Origin: Promethearchaeota archaeon
GTDB lineage: Archaea > Asgardarchaeota > Lokiarchaeia > Sigynarchaeales > MK-D1
DNA length: 8,410 bases
Assembly (NCBI GenBank): GCA_016839385.1
Contig: JAEOUK010000579.1
Span: 1-8,410, forward strand
Reading direction: 5' to 3'
Positions 1 through 6,482 of this stretch are shown here, piece after piece; the stretch's first letter is position 1, and every line of letters starts with the position of its first letter. The translations under genes and the position numbers were made by a program. The notes beneath the pieces were generated by a model that saw nothing but the letters and a program-made list of their open reading frames with translations, was not told the origin of the DNA and searched no databases.

Positions 1-6
1 ACTCTC

Positions 7-14
7 TTTTTTTT
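7..14 (+). terminator. Poly-T tract, probable terminator of an upstream plus-strand gene
   Basis: A run of eight T residues preceded by a pyrimidine stretch (CTCTC) lies at the left edge, about 90 bp before eS30. Archaeal RNA polymerase terminates at T-rich tracts without needing a hairpin. A similar CTCT-plus-T tract follows the eS30 stop, which supports this reading. The gene it would serve lies outside the window, so this is inference. Confidence 0.35.
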
Positions 15-63
15 CTCAAATACGCAAAATTTATTATTCTGGGCTAATTAGATCGAATATTCA

Positions 64-105
64 CTGACTTAGTCAGACTAAAAAATACAGAATTGTGATT
101 ATAAT
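64..105 (+). promoter_or_regulatory. eS30 promoter: TATA-like box with adjacent inverted repeat
   Basis: An A-rich TATA-like element (AAAAATA, 81-87) is centred about 22 bp before the eS30 ATG at 106, a spacing that fits a transcript starting at or within a few bases of the start codon. Directly upstream, where TFB would contact the BRE, is a perfect inverted repeat of 6-bp arms around one base (CTGACT-T-AGTCAG, 64-76). No Shine-Dalgarno sequence precedes the ATG. A second short palindrome, GAATATTC, lies at 55-62. The promoter call rests on position and composition; an operator role for the repeat is a guess. Confidence 0.5.
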
Positions 106-321
106 ATGCCAGGATCCCATGGAAGTTTAACAAAAGCGGGTAAAGTTCGAGGTCAAACCCCACAAGTCGACAAAACCGGAGTAAATTCAAAAAATAAAAA
201 AATCCCGCGTGTTAGAAATCGAAATAATTATACTAAACGGATTTTAAAGCACAAGTACGCAGGTCAAGCGACCAGTATGGGTGCACAAAAACACAATCGG
301 AAAGTTTCTGTTAACCGATAA
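106..321 (+). CDS. Small ribosomal subunit protein eS30
   Basis: A 71-residue, highly basic protein and a component of the small ribosomal subunit in archaea and eukaryotes. The diagnostic segment is near the N terminus: HGSLTKAGKVRGQTPQV (residues 5-21), which matches the eS30 signature HGSL-AGKVRGQTPKV. It is followed by a Lys/Arg/Asn-rich region with the family's R-N-YTKR-like stretch (about 38-46). Archaeal eS30 proteins are usually somewhat shorter (about 50-60 residues); the extra length is at the C terminus (AGQATSMGAQKHNRKVSVNR, about 52-71). There is no ubiquitin-like domain fused in front, unlike the eukaryotic FAU precursor. The ATG at 106 is taken because it sits at the expected distance from the TATA-like box and gives the usual N terminus. 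The gene is apparently monocistronic: a T-tract follows within 12 bp and Tex has its own promoter. Confidence 0.93.
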   Translation: MPGSHGSLTKAGKVRGQTPQVDKTGVNSKNKKIPRVRNRNNYTKRILKHKYAGQATSMGAQKHNRKVSVNR

Positions 322-329
322 GTTTATAT

Positions 330-338
330 CTCTTTTTT
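330..338 (+). terminator. Poly-T terminator after eS30
   Basis: CTC followed by six T residues begins 8 bp after the eS30 TAA stop. It has the pyrimidine-then-T layout of archaeal intrinsic terminators and resembles the tract at 3-14. There is no obvious stem-loop in front of it, which archaeal termination does not require. Confidence 0.5.
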
Positions 339-375
339 GGACGTATATTGAATTTCTAAGTTTGATTTAGAAAAA

Positions 376-411
376 TCTATTTAAGATTGAATTATTTCTC
401 TTTATTAACTT
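376..411 (+). promoter_or_regulatory. Promoter of the Tex gene (leaderless type)
   Basis: A TATA-like element (TATTTAAG, about 379-386) is centred near 382, about 29 bp before the ATG at 412, close to the usual archaeal TATA-to-start distance. The bases just before the ATG are pyrimidine- and AT-rich with no GGAG-like Shine-Dalgarno site. Together these suggest a leaderless or very short-leader mRNA. Position and sequence are observed; use as a promoter is inferred. Confidence 0.45.
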
Positions 412-3045
412 ATGAGTAGCGACAGTTTACATATTGACATCAGTGGAATAGTTCGACAGATAGCTTCTAAGTTACAACTCAGACCGACATATATTACGAA
501 TGCTTTGAACTTAATGAAAGAAGGGGGAACCGTTCCATTCATTGCACGGTATCGAAAAGAAGCAACCGGAGCTATGTCTGAAAATGAATTACGTGAAATC
601 AAAGATATCTACGAAAATTCCTATAAGACAGAGGAGCGCCGAATTCAGGTTCTAAAATCTATTCAATTACAGGATAAACTCACACCCGAATTAAAACAAA
701 AGATAGTAGCTGCTAAATCTCTCACTGAAATTGAAGATTTATATCTCCCTTATAAACCAAAACGAAAAACACTCGCAACCAAAGCGTTGGAAAAAGGCTT
801 AGGACCTCTAGCTGAGATAATTCGTGAAGAACGATTAGAAGGCGATCGAGATAAGATTATAAATCAATTTATCGATGAAAAGAAGGGAGTAAATGACGCT
901 AAAGAAGCTCTGAAAGGAGCCATTGATATTATTGCAGAAGATATTGGTAACCAAGCAGATCTCCGAAAATATGTCAGAGAAACGTGTTACGATAAATCCA
1001 TTATGGTATCTAAAGTAGTCAAGAAATATGAACATCTACTTAAAGAAAAACAAGATAAAGAAGAGGATGCAGATGATGCAAAACTTCAAGAAATAATTCA
1101 ACAACAAAAGGAACAAGAAAAGAAAGACATAGAGGATACTGTAGAGGAAGATGTAAATGAACCGAAAAAATCAGAGATAGATCTATCATCCCATACCAAT
1201 ATTAAAGCCTTGATTCGTAAACAAATGGAAGATCAGAAAAAAAAGGAAGTAGAAAGAAAGAAAAAGCTTGAAGAAGACCTTCTTAGAAAGCAGAAAAAAG
1301 AACTCCAAGCTGCGGGTTTGATAGAAGACGCCGAGGGAGGAACCTTAGGAAAGAAAGAGGTAGATCCACTCGTATTTGAAATGTATTTCGATTTTGAACA
1401 AGCTAGTAAAGAAATCCCACCTCATCGTATCCTAGCTATGAATCGTGGTGAATCGGAAAAAGTACTTAATATTTCTCTAACTCATCCAGATGATGAATTA
1501 ATGGAATACATACGAAAGCAGATCTTAACAGAAGAAAATTCATTGTTTTATGAAGAATATGCAAAAGCTGTAGAGTATGGATTCAAACGGTATATTATCC
1601 GAGCTATTGAGAGAGAAATACGTTCTGATTTAACTCAAAAAGCGGAATTGCATGCCATATCAGTATTCGCGAAAAATCTTGAATCTCTTCTTATGCAACC
1701 TCCGATTAAAGGAAAACGAATCATTGGGATTGATCCGGGATATCGGACTGGATGCAAAGTTGCAGTTGTAAATGAATTTGGGAATTTTCTTGAAGATTCA
1801 GTAATTTATCCGACACCTCCTAAAAACGCTATTAGTCAAGCAACTCAAATTATCGCAAATTTGGTACAAAAACATAAAGCTTACACTATTGCAATAGGAA
1901 ATGGAACTGCTTCCAGAGAAACGGAATTATTTATAGGAGGATTGGCTAAAATTGTAAATAAATTGGAGTATGCTATCGTTTCTGAAGCAGGTGCTTCAGT
2001 TTACTCTGCTTCTAAATTAGCAAATGAGGAATTTCCAAAACTGGATGCTACCGTTCGGGGAGCTATATCTATTGCGCGCAGACTCCAAGACCCACTTAGT
2101 GAATTAATTAAAATTGATCCAAAAAGCATTGGAGTCGGATTATACCAACATGATGTAAATCAAATGACACTAAAGAAACAACTAGACGCCGTAATTGAGG
2201 ATTGCGTCAATAAGGTTGGAGTATTAGTAAACAACGCATCTTATAAATTGCTTGAATATGTTTCAGGATTAAACAAACGTTTAGCAAAAGCAATATTCGA
2301 CCATAGAGATTTGAAAGGTCCTTTTAAAAATCGAGAAGAATTGAAAAAAGTAACCGGCTTGGGAGATAAAGTATTTGAACAATGTGCAGGTTTCTTAAAA
2401 GTACTGGATGGAACCAATCCCATAGATGGGACAAATATCCATCCTGAATCGTATTGGGTGGTTGAAAAAATTCTTGAGTTTATTGGTGAAGATTTTTCTA
2501 TCTTAAATGATCCGTCTCGTAAAAAAGAACTCACAGAGAAAATCAAGAAAATGCGACCTAAAGAACTCATGCAATTCCTCAAACGAGACATCGGACTTCC
2601 TACACTGAAAGACATTGTTATGGGATTGATTCGTCCAGATAGAGATCCCCGTGATGACTTACCGGCACCCATACTCCGTAAAGACATTCTTAAACTTGAA
2701 GATTTAGAAGAAGGACAAATTCTGAAGGGTACTGTTAGAAATGTAGTCGATTTTGGTGCTTTCGTAGACATTGGAGTAAAGTATGATGGATTGGTTCATA
2801 TTTCGCAAATGACCCAGATCGACGGAGATAGTAGATATATTTCCAATCCCCTTGAAGTTCTCAACGTTGGAGATATTATTGATGTCAGAATAATAAATAT
2901 CAATCTAAAAACTCATCGCATACAACTATCAATGAAGTTAGAAGAAGATATAGAAGGAAAATCCGTAAAAACCAAAACTTTCGCTCAAGAACAAGTCAAG
3001 GGAACACCTTCATTTGGAGGAATTACGATCCGGAAGAAAAAGTGA
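412..3045 (+). CDS. tex: Tex-family RNA-binding transcription accessory protein (YqgF/HhH/S1) with coiled-coil insertion
   Basis: Full-length Tex homologue of 877 residues, related to eukaryotic Spt6; family members bind nucleic acid and act in transcription or RNA metabolism in the cytoplasm. Domains in order: N-terminal helical Tex region with FIARYRKE (43-50) and EDLYLPYKPKRKT (108-120); YqgF/RuvC-like domain opening with IIGIDPGYRTGCKVAVV (437-453) and including SEAGASVYSAS (524-534) and ARRLQDPLSELIKIDPKSIG (555-574); helix-hairpin-helix region (about 620-665, KVTGLGDKVFEQCAGF at 646-661); S1 domain (about 765-842, VVDFGAFVDIG at 778-788). Typical bacterial Tex is about 720-780 residues. 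The excess is mostly a charged Lys/Glu-rich helical insert at about 205-316, between SKVVKKYEH and the conserved FDFEQASKEIPPHRILAMNRGE region. The reading frame is intact. The stop abuts the stop of the convergent TPR gene. Because Tex is chiefly bacterial, past transfer into this lineage is possible, but base composition looks like the neighbours. Confidence 0.95.
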   Translation: MSSDSLHIDISGIVRQIASKLQLRPTYITNALNLMKEGGTVPFIARYRKEATGAMSENELREIKDIYENSYKTEERRIQVLKSIQLQDKLTPELKQKIVAAKSLTEIEDLYLPYKPKRKTLATKALEKGLGPLAEIIREERLEGDRDKIINQFIDEKKGVNDAKEALKGAIDIIAEDIGNQADLRKYVRETCYDKSIMVSKVVKKYEHLLKEKQDKEEDADDAKLQEIIQQQKEQEKKDIEDTVEEDVNEPKKSEIDLSSHTNIKALIRKQMEDQKKKEVERKKKLEEDLLRKQKKELQAAGLIEDAEGGTLGKKEVDPLVFEMYFDFEQASKEIPPHRILAMNRGESEKVLNISLTHPDDELMEYIRKQILTEENSLFYEEYAKAVEYGFKRYIIRAIEREIRSDLTQKAELHAISVFAKNLESLLMQPPIKGKRIIGIDPGYRTGCKVAVVNEFGNFLEDSVIYPTPPKNAISQATQIIANLVQKHKAYTIAIGNGTASRETELFIGGLAKIVNKLEYAIVSEAGASVYSASKLANEEFPKLDATVRGAISIARRLQDPLSELIKIDPKSIGVGLYQHDVNQMTLKKQLDAVIEDCVNKVGVLVNNASYKLLEYVSGLNKRLAKAIFDHRDLKGPFKNREELKKVTGLGDKVFEQCAGFLKVLDGTNPIDGTNIHPESYWVVEKILEFIGEDFSILNDPSRKKELTEKIKKMRPKELMQFLKRDIGLPTLKDIVMGLIRPDRDPRDDLPAPILRKDILKLEDLEEGQILKGTVRNVVDFGAFVDIGVKYDGLVHISQMTQIDGDSRYISNPLEVLNVGDIIDVRIININLKTHRIQLSMKLEEDIEGKSVKTKTFAQEQVKGTPSFGGITIRKKK
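3034..3042 (-). terminator. Possible T-rich terminator of the TPR gene inside the Tex 3' end
   Basis: Read on the minus strand, the bases immediately after the TPR stop codon are CTTTTTCTT, the complement of the Lys codons ending Tex (RKKK). With no spacer between the genes, termination for the minus-strand operon has to fall inside Tex coding DNA, and this is the first T-rich tract available. It is short and interrupted by C, so the call is weak. Confidence 0.25.
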
Positions 3046-4890
3046 TCAGTAAACGCCTCGGATTTGTAATATGTTTCGTATATAATGCAATCGATCGGCA
3101 TAATATTTTGTATTCTCACGATCTCCTATTTTTTTATAGGAATCTGATAGTAACTCATAAATTTTTACTTTCAGAAACAAATCCTCGATTTTATCTTCTC
3201 CAATTAATTTATCTGCAACTTCCAAATAATCACGTGCTTTATACCCGCTACCTCTATCATAAAGATAAAGTTTGCCCAACTCTAGATGGCACATCCCAAG
3301 TCGCTTTTTACTTGCACCCTTAACTTGAGCTCCCTTTTTCAGATATTGAATTGCACTAGAAACTGCATTTCTTCTAATAGAATAATTAGATCGTTCCAAA
3401 TAGTAATTTGTTATAACATTTGGATATTTTGCCATATCTCGTTCAATATCTTTGAAGAAAAGATTTGCCTCTTTAAAAAAATCTTGTTCAACAAGAATTC
3501 GGACAATTTTCAATTTTATATAAAGAATTGCTGCTTTGTATTTTGCAGAATCTTTGTTTCCGAGAAACTCAATGATGATTTCGAAATGATTTTTAGCTTC
3601 GGAATATTGCTTTAATTTCAAGTATATATTACCCAATTTTTCATGGACTTGAATTATGTTTTCCATAGAAATTTCGCCCGATCGGCATTGTTCAAGAGCA
3701 TTTTTCAAATATCCGATCGCATCTTGATATTTATTCAAGTCTTTCGCAACATCAGCTAATTGAAATAGTACCTTAACCACACCATTTCTCTGTTTGTACC
3801 GGTTTAAAATTACCAGGATCTTGCCAAATATCTGAATTGCTTGTTGTAAATCTCCCTTTTTAATTAGAATCAAGGCTTCTTCATGCATAGCACCAACAGT
3901 CAGTTCTTGAAAACTTCTAGGTGGTGAAGTTAACAATTTTTTCAAGTGTTGGTCTGGTATATATAATTGAAATTTATTTAATTTCTCTTTAGAAATCGCA
4001 GGTAGAGGTATTGCAGATTCTCCAAAGTCTCCTCGATTAAAGAAATTATTCAAATTAATGTCGTAATATTCTTGAGAATTAATAAAATCTGAATCTAAAA
4101 CAGAAATAATCGGGTTTAAAGTCATGCGTGCAAATCGAATCCAATTGATAAGAAGATCATGAACAGAGAAAATATCCTGAAAGATCAAATCCATCAACAT
4201 TAAGGAATAAGATTCAAAGAAACATCGAGATTGGATATGATATTTTGAAAAATCACGAATATACGTTAAATATCCTCGTTCTACTATCACAAATTCGCTT
4301 TCTTCATTATTTGTATAGAAAATGCAAGAATCTTTTCGATTAGGGGGTATACCATCATTCAAAGATACTGGTCTTTTCCAAGTGGGAAAAAGACCAACAA
4401 CATCTAAGGCTTCTGACAATTTATCGAAAAATGGACCCTCAATATTTTGAAAAGTCGAATATTTATTCATTAATGAAATTCGTGTTTTACTCAACCATTG
4501 CCGTTCTGTTTCATTTGGATAGCTTTCAGGCATAAAAGTCGAAAGAAGATGTAGGAAATCTTGCTGTTTCAGATGTATTGGTATTGCCTGCTCTAAAGTA
4601 AGATTTTTTGAAATATGAACTAAATTTTGAGCAAGAAAATTGATATCTTCTAAGACTTTATTGTTTATTAAACGTGGATGCATAAAAAATGCATTTTTAA
4701 ATAAACATATTTCGAAAGGAATATTCAATTTAACACCTATATCCACGGGATATTTAACTTGAATACCAATTACTTGATCTTGTTCAATAGAATATCTATA
4801 CAAACCAGCTGGTGTGATTGTGTATGTAAAACCAAGATTTTCTAGTAATTCAGAAACATGATTTTTTTCTTGGTGGGATAATGGACGCAT
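3046..4890 (-). CDS. TPR-repeat protein with uncharacterised N-terminal half
   Basis: A 614-residue soluble protein with no signal peptide or membrane segment. The C-terminal half (about 334-606) is built of roughly seven TPR-like helix pairs; clear ones are AMHEEALILIKKGDLQQAIQ (334-353), LADVAKDLNKYQDAIGYLKN (378-397) and KLGNIYLKLKQYSEAKNHFE (418-437), each with the expected A/L/Y/A spacing. Such arrays form a superhelical scaffold for binding peptides or partner proteins. The N-terminal 320 residues match no family I can name. The first 95 or so alternate an initial helix, several strands and a closing helix, and a second strand/helix block spans about 185-260. The gene is second in an operon, 25 bp after the coiled-coil membrane protein, with a strong AGGAGA site 7 nt before the ATG that fixes the start. 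It converges on Tex with directly abutting stops. Role inferred: adaptor or scaffold, perhaps working with the upstream membrane protein. Confidence 0.85.
   Translation of the reverse strand: MRPLSHQEKNHVSELLENLGFTYTITPAGLYRYSIEQDQVIGIQVKYPVDIGVKLNIPFEICLFKNAFFMHPRLINNKVLEDINFLAQNLVHISKNLTLEQAIPIHLKQQDFLHLLSTFMPESYPNETERQWLSKTRISLMNKYSTFQNIEGPFFDKLSEALDVVGLFPTWKRPVSLNDGIPPNRKDSCIFYTNNEESEFVIVERGYLTYIRDFSKYHIQSRCFFESYSLMLMDLIFQDIFSVHDLLINWIRFARMTLNPIISVLDSDFINSQEYYDINLNNFFNRGDFGESAIPLPAISKEKLNKFQLYIPDQHLKKLLTSPPRSFQELTVGAMHEEALILIKKGDLQQAIQIFGKILVILNRYKQRNGVVKVLFQLADVAKDLNKYQDAIGYLKNALEQCRSGEISMENIIQVHEKLGNIYLKLKQYSEAKNHFEIIIEFLGNKDSAKYKAAILYIKLKIVRILVEQDFFKEANLFFKDIERDMAKYPNVITNYYLERSNYSIRRNAVSSAIQYLKKGAQVKGASKKRLGMCHLELGKLYLYDRGSGYKARDYLEVADKLIGEDKIEDLFLKVKIYELLSDSYKKIGDRENTKYYADRLHYIRNILQIRGVY
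3124..3141 (+). terminator. Possible Tex terminator: short hairpin with T-rich loop inside the TPR gene
   Basis: A 6-bp inverted repeat (TCCTAT / ATAGGA) flanks a T6 loop, making a continuous seven-T tract at 3129-3135, about 80 bp past the Tex stop. It is the first long T-run on the plus strand after Tex. It also encodes Ser-Tyr-Lys-Lys-Ile-Gly of the TPR protein on the other strand, so it may be coincidental coding sequence. Confidence 0.35.
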
Positions 4891-4897
4891 AAAATTT

Positions 4898-4903
4898 TCT
4901 CCT
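4898..4903 (-). promoter_or_regulatory. Shine-Dalgarno site of the TPR gene
   Basis: On the minus strand AGGAGA lies 7 nt before the ATG at 4890, in the 25-bp gap after the coiled-coil gene. It decides the start codon and shows that this gene is translated from a leadered, polycistronic message, in contrast to the SD-less first genes of this window. Confidence 0.8.
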
Positions 4904-4915
4904 GTTATTGGTGAG

Positions 4916-6310
4916 CTATGTATCTAGATGTAGAAGACCAGACAGTGTCATAATTACTCCCACAATAAGTGTAAAAATCCATAAAAACATACTTTCTATA
5001 CCCATGAATGGGATCTCAGGATCATTGGAGTTGATTGAGAGAGCGATAATTCCAATGACTAATAAGGCAAAACCTAAAACAATAACAACTCCACCGAAAA
5101 TTTTTGCTATTCTTCTAATGAAGTTCAGTGTCATTTTTTGCTCAATATTAGCTTCTGCATCTCGAATAGTTTTTTCTACTGTAGCTAGATTTTTCTTTAA
5201 ACCGGAAAGAGATTGTTCTGTTTTTTTTAATTTATCTTCTGCAGCTTGTCTTCTTATTTCCGATTTTTCAAAATCTTCTTCTGATTCTTCGATTTTTTGT
5301 AATAGAAGATTCTGTTTTTTCTCGTTTTGAATTAAATCTGCATTCTTGTTTTCAAGATTTTTTTCGAGCTCATCTAATCGCTTTTTGTGTTGCTCAATAA
5401 GATTATCTGTTCCCACGAGTCTTTCTTGAAGTTTATCCAGTTCCGATTTCCGTTCTCGGATTTTATCATCAATTTCTTGAATTCTCTGCTCTTTATTCTC
5501 ATAAACTTCATCCAAGCCTTTAGTTTTTAATTCCAATTGCTTTTTTTGATCAAAGAGTTCCTCCATTTCAGATCGGATAGTGTTTATGCTATCAGATAAT
5601 TCTTGATGTCGTTTTTCTTGTTCACTTATCTTAAAATCTAATTCTTCCTTTTGTTTCTCGCGATATTCGAGTATCTCAGTGGAAGCCTTTACCTTTGAAT
5701 CATAAATATTGTACTCAGATTTCATCTCTTCTATTTTTTTCAGGATGACTTCAAGATCCTCTGTCAGATTGATCTCTTCATTCTTTTTCTCTGAGACGAG
5801 TTTCATCAAATCGTCATGGGTTTTCTGTAATTCATCATACTCAATATTAATTTTTTCAAGTTTTGTGGTTTTTCCCTGTAACTCATCGTTTGTTGTAACC
5901 AATCGCTTTTCTAATAAATCATAATTTGTCTTAAGAGCTTCCAAAGCTTCTTCCGTATTTTTTCGTTTATCTGTTAAATGTGAGACATCTTCATCCAAAG
6001 TTTTCATATTTCGTTCTTTTTGTTGAAGAAGACTTTCTAAACCAACAAGTTTTTCATCTAATTCCTCCAATCTCTTTTCTTTTTCAGTAATTTCTTGTTT
6101 TAATTTGTTTAATTTCTTGCGGAGATTGGCTCGAGTTTCGATCATCTCTTGAGGTATTTCGGTCTCATCCAAATCTGGCTTCTCTGTAGATTCGAAATCG
6201 TTCTCGATATCTCGTATACCCGCATCTACAGTATCGCGATTCTGTTTAACTTCTTCAAGATTCTTCTTTACATCTTGTAAATTTTTACGATTCTCGTCTT
6301 GATTGGACAT
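4916..6310 (-). CDS. Long coiled-coil protein with two C-terminal transmembrane segments
   Basis: A 464-residue protein with no signal peptide. Residues about 5-40 and 55-392 are almost uninterrupted charged heptad-type helix rich in Glu, Lys, Leu and Gln, for example LEELDEKLVGLESLLQQ at 81-97 with Leu at alternating 3/4 spacing; one break at about 41-54 contains two prolines. The C terminus has two hydrophobic helices, about 405-426 (FGGVVIVLGFALLVIGIIAL) and 441-462 (MFLWIFTLIVGVIMTLSGLL), separated by a short polar loop, forming a membrane hairpin. Basic residues (RRIAK, 399-403) just before the first segment suggest by the positive-inside rule that the coiled coil is cytoplasmic. No Walker A or other nucleotide-binding motif is present, so it is not an SMC or Rad50 ATPase. 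First gene of an operon with the TPR gene, divergent from the MIT-like gene. Family unknown; the shape is that of a membrane-anchored tether or scaffold, which is inference only. Confidence 0.82.
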   Translation of the reverse strand: MSNQDENRKNLQDVKKNLEEVKQNRDTVDAGIRDIENDFESTEKPDLDETEIPQEMIETRANLRKKLNKLKQEITEKEKRLEELDEKLVGLESLLQQKERNMKTLDEDVSHLTDKRKNTEEALEALKTNYDLLEKRLVTTNDELQGKTTKLEKINIEYDELQKTHDDLMKLVSEKKNEEINLTEDLEVILKKIEEMKSEYNIYDSKVKASTEILEYREKQKEELDFKISEQEKRHQELSDSINTIRSEMEELFDQKKQLELKTKGLDEVYENKEQRIQEIDDKIRERKSELDKLQERLVGTDNLIEQHKKRLDELEKNLENKNADLIQNEKKQNLLLQKIEESEEDFEKSEIRRQAAEDKLKKTEQSLSGLKKNLATVEKTIRDAEANIEQKMTLNFIRRIAKIFGGVVIVLGFALLVIGIIALSINSNDPEIPFMGIESMFLWIFTLIVGVIMTLSGLLHLDT

Positions 6311-6482
6311 AATAACCCTACTGAAGATATATTGCTTGAAAGCCTAGACAAAGTATTGGTTTCATTCTTTAATATTTTTCAGAAATATATATTTGACATA
6401 TTACTTTTTGCTGATGATGAAAAATTTGTGATAAGAGATGGCATAGCTAGAATTTTATTTTGGAATGGTTTTAGAATTCAAT
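6311..6482. promoter_or_regulatory. Divergent promoter region between the coiled-coil operon and the MIT-like gene
   Basis: About 170 bp, strongly AT-rich, separate the two divergent start codons. A perfect 12-bp palindrome, AAATATATATTT (6383-6394), could serve as a TATA box in either direction. Nearer each gene are further candidates: GCAATATATC on the minus strand (6335-6326) for the coiled-coil gene and TTTTATTT (6453-6460) on the plus strand, whose centre is 26-27 bp before the ATG at 6483. No good GGAG-like Shine-Dalgarno site precedes either ATG. Which element is used cannot be told from sequence alone. Confidence 0.5.

Noticed and set aside
1024..1359. Tex insertion as a frameshift or assembly artefact
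   Set aside because: The frame is continuous, composition matches the flanks, and conserved Tex sequence resumes on the other side.
2241..2771. A 176-codon minus-strand open frame inside Tex
   Set aside because: It lies opposite the conserved HhH and S1 regions of Tex and its translation is Ser/Arg/Phe-rich, as expected of an antisense shadow, with no recognisable domain.
3042..3615. Two plus-strand open frames downstream of Tex (3042-3323 and 3286-3615)
   Set aside because: Both are antisense to the well-formed TPR repeats and their composition is that of shadow frames.
4908..5330. A 140-codon plus-strand open frame opposite the coiled-coil C terminus
   Set aside because: Its Phe/Ser/Cys-rich sequence is the mirror of Lys/Glu-rich coiled-coil codons; no promoter or Shine-Dalgarno site supports it.
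4916..6310. Coiled-coil protein as an SMC/Rad50-type ATPase or a true golgin/SNARE homologue
   Set aside because: There is no Walker A, Walker B or ABC signature. Similarity to golgins is only in overall shape, since any coiled coil gives spurious matches.
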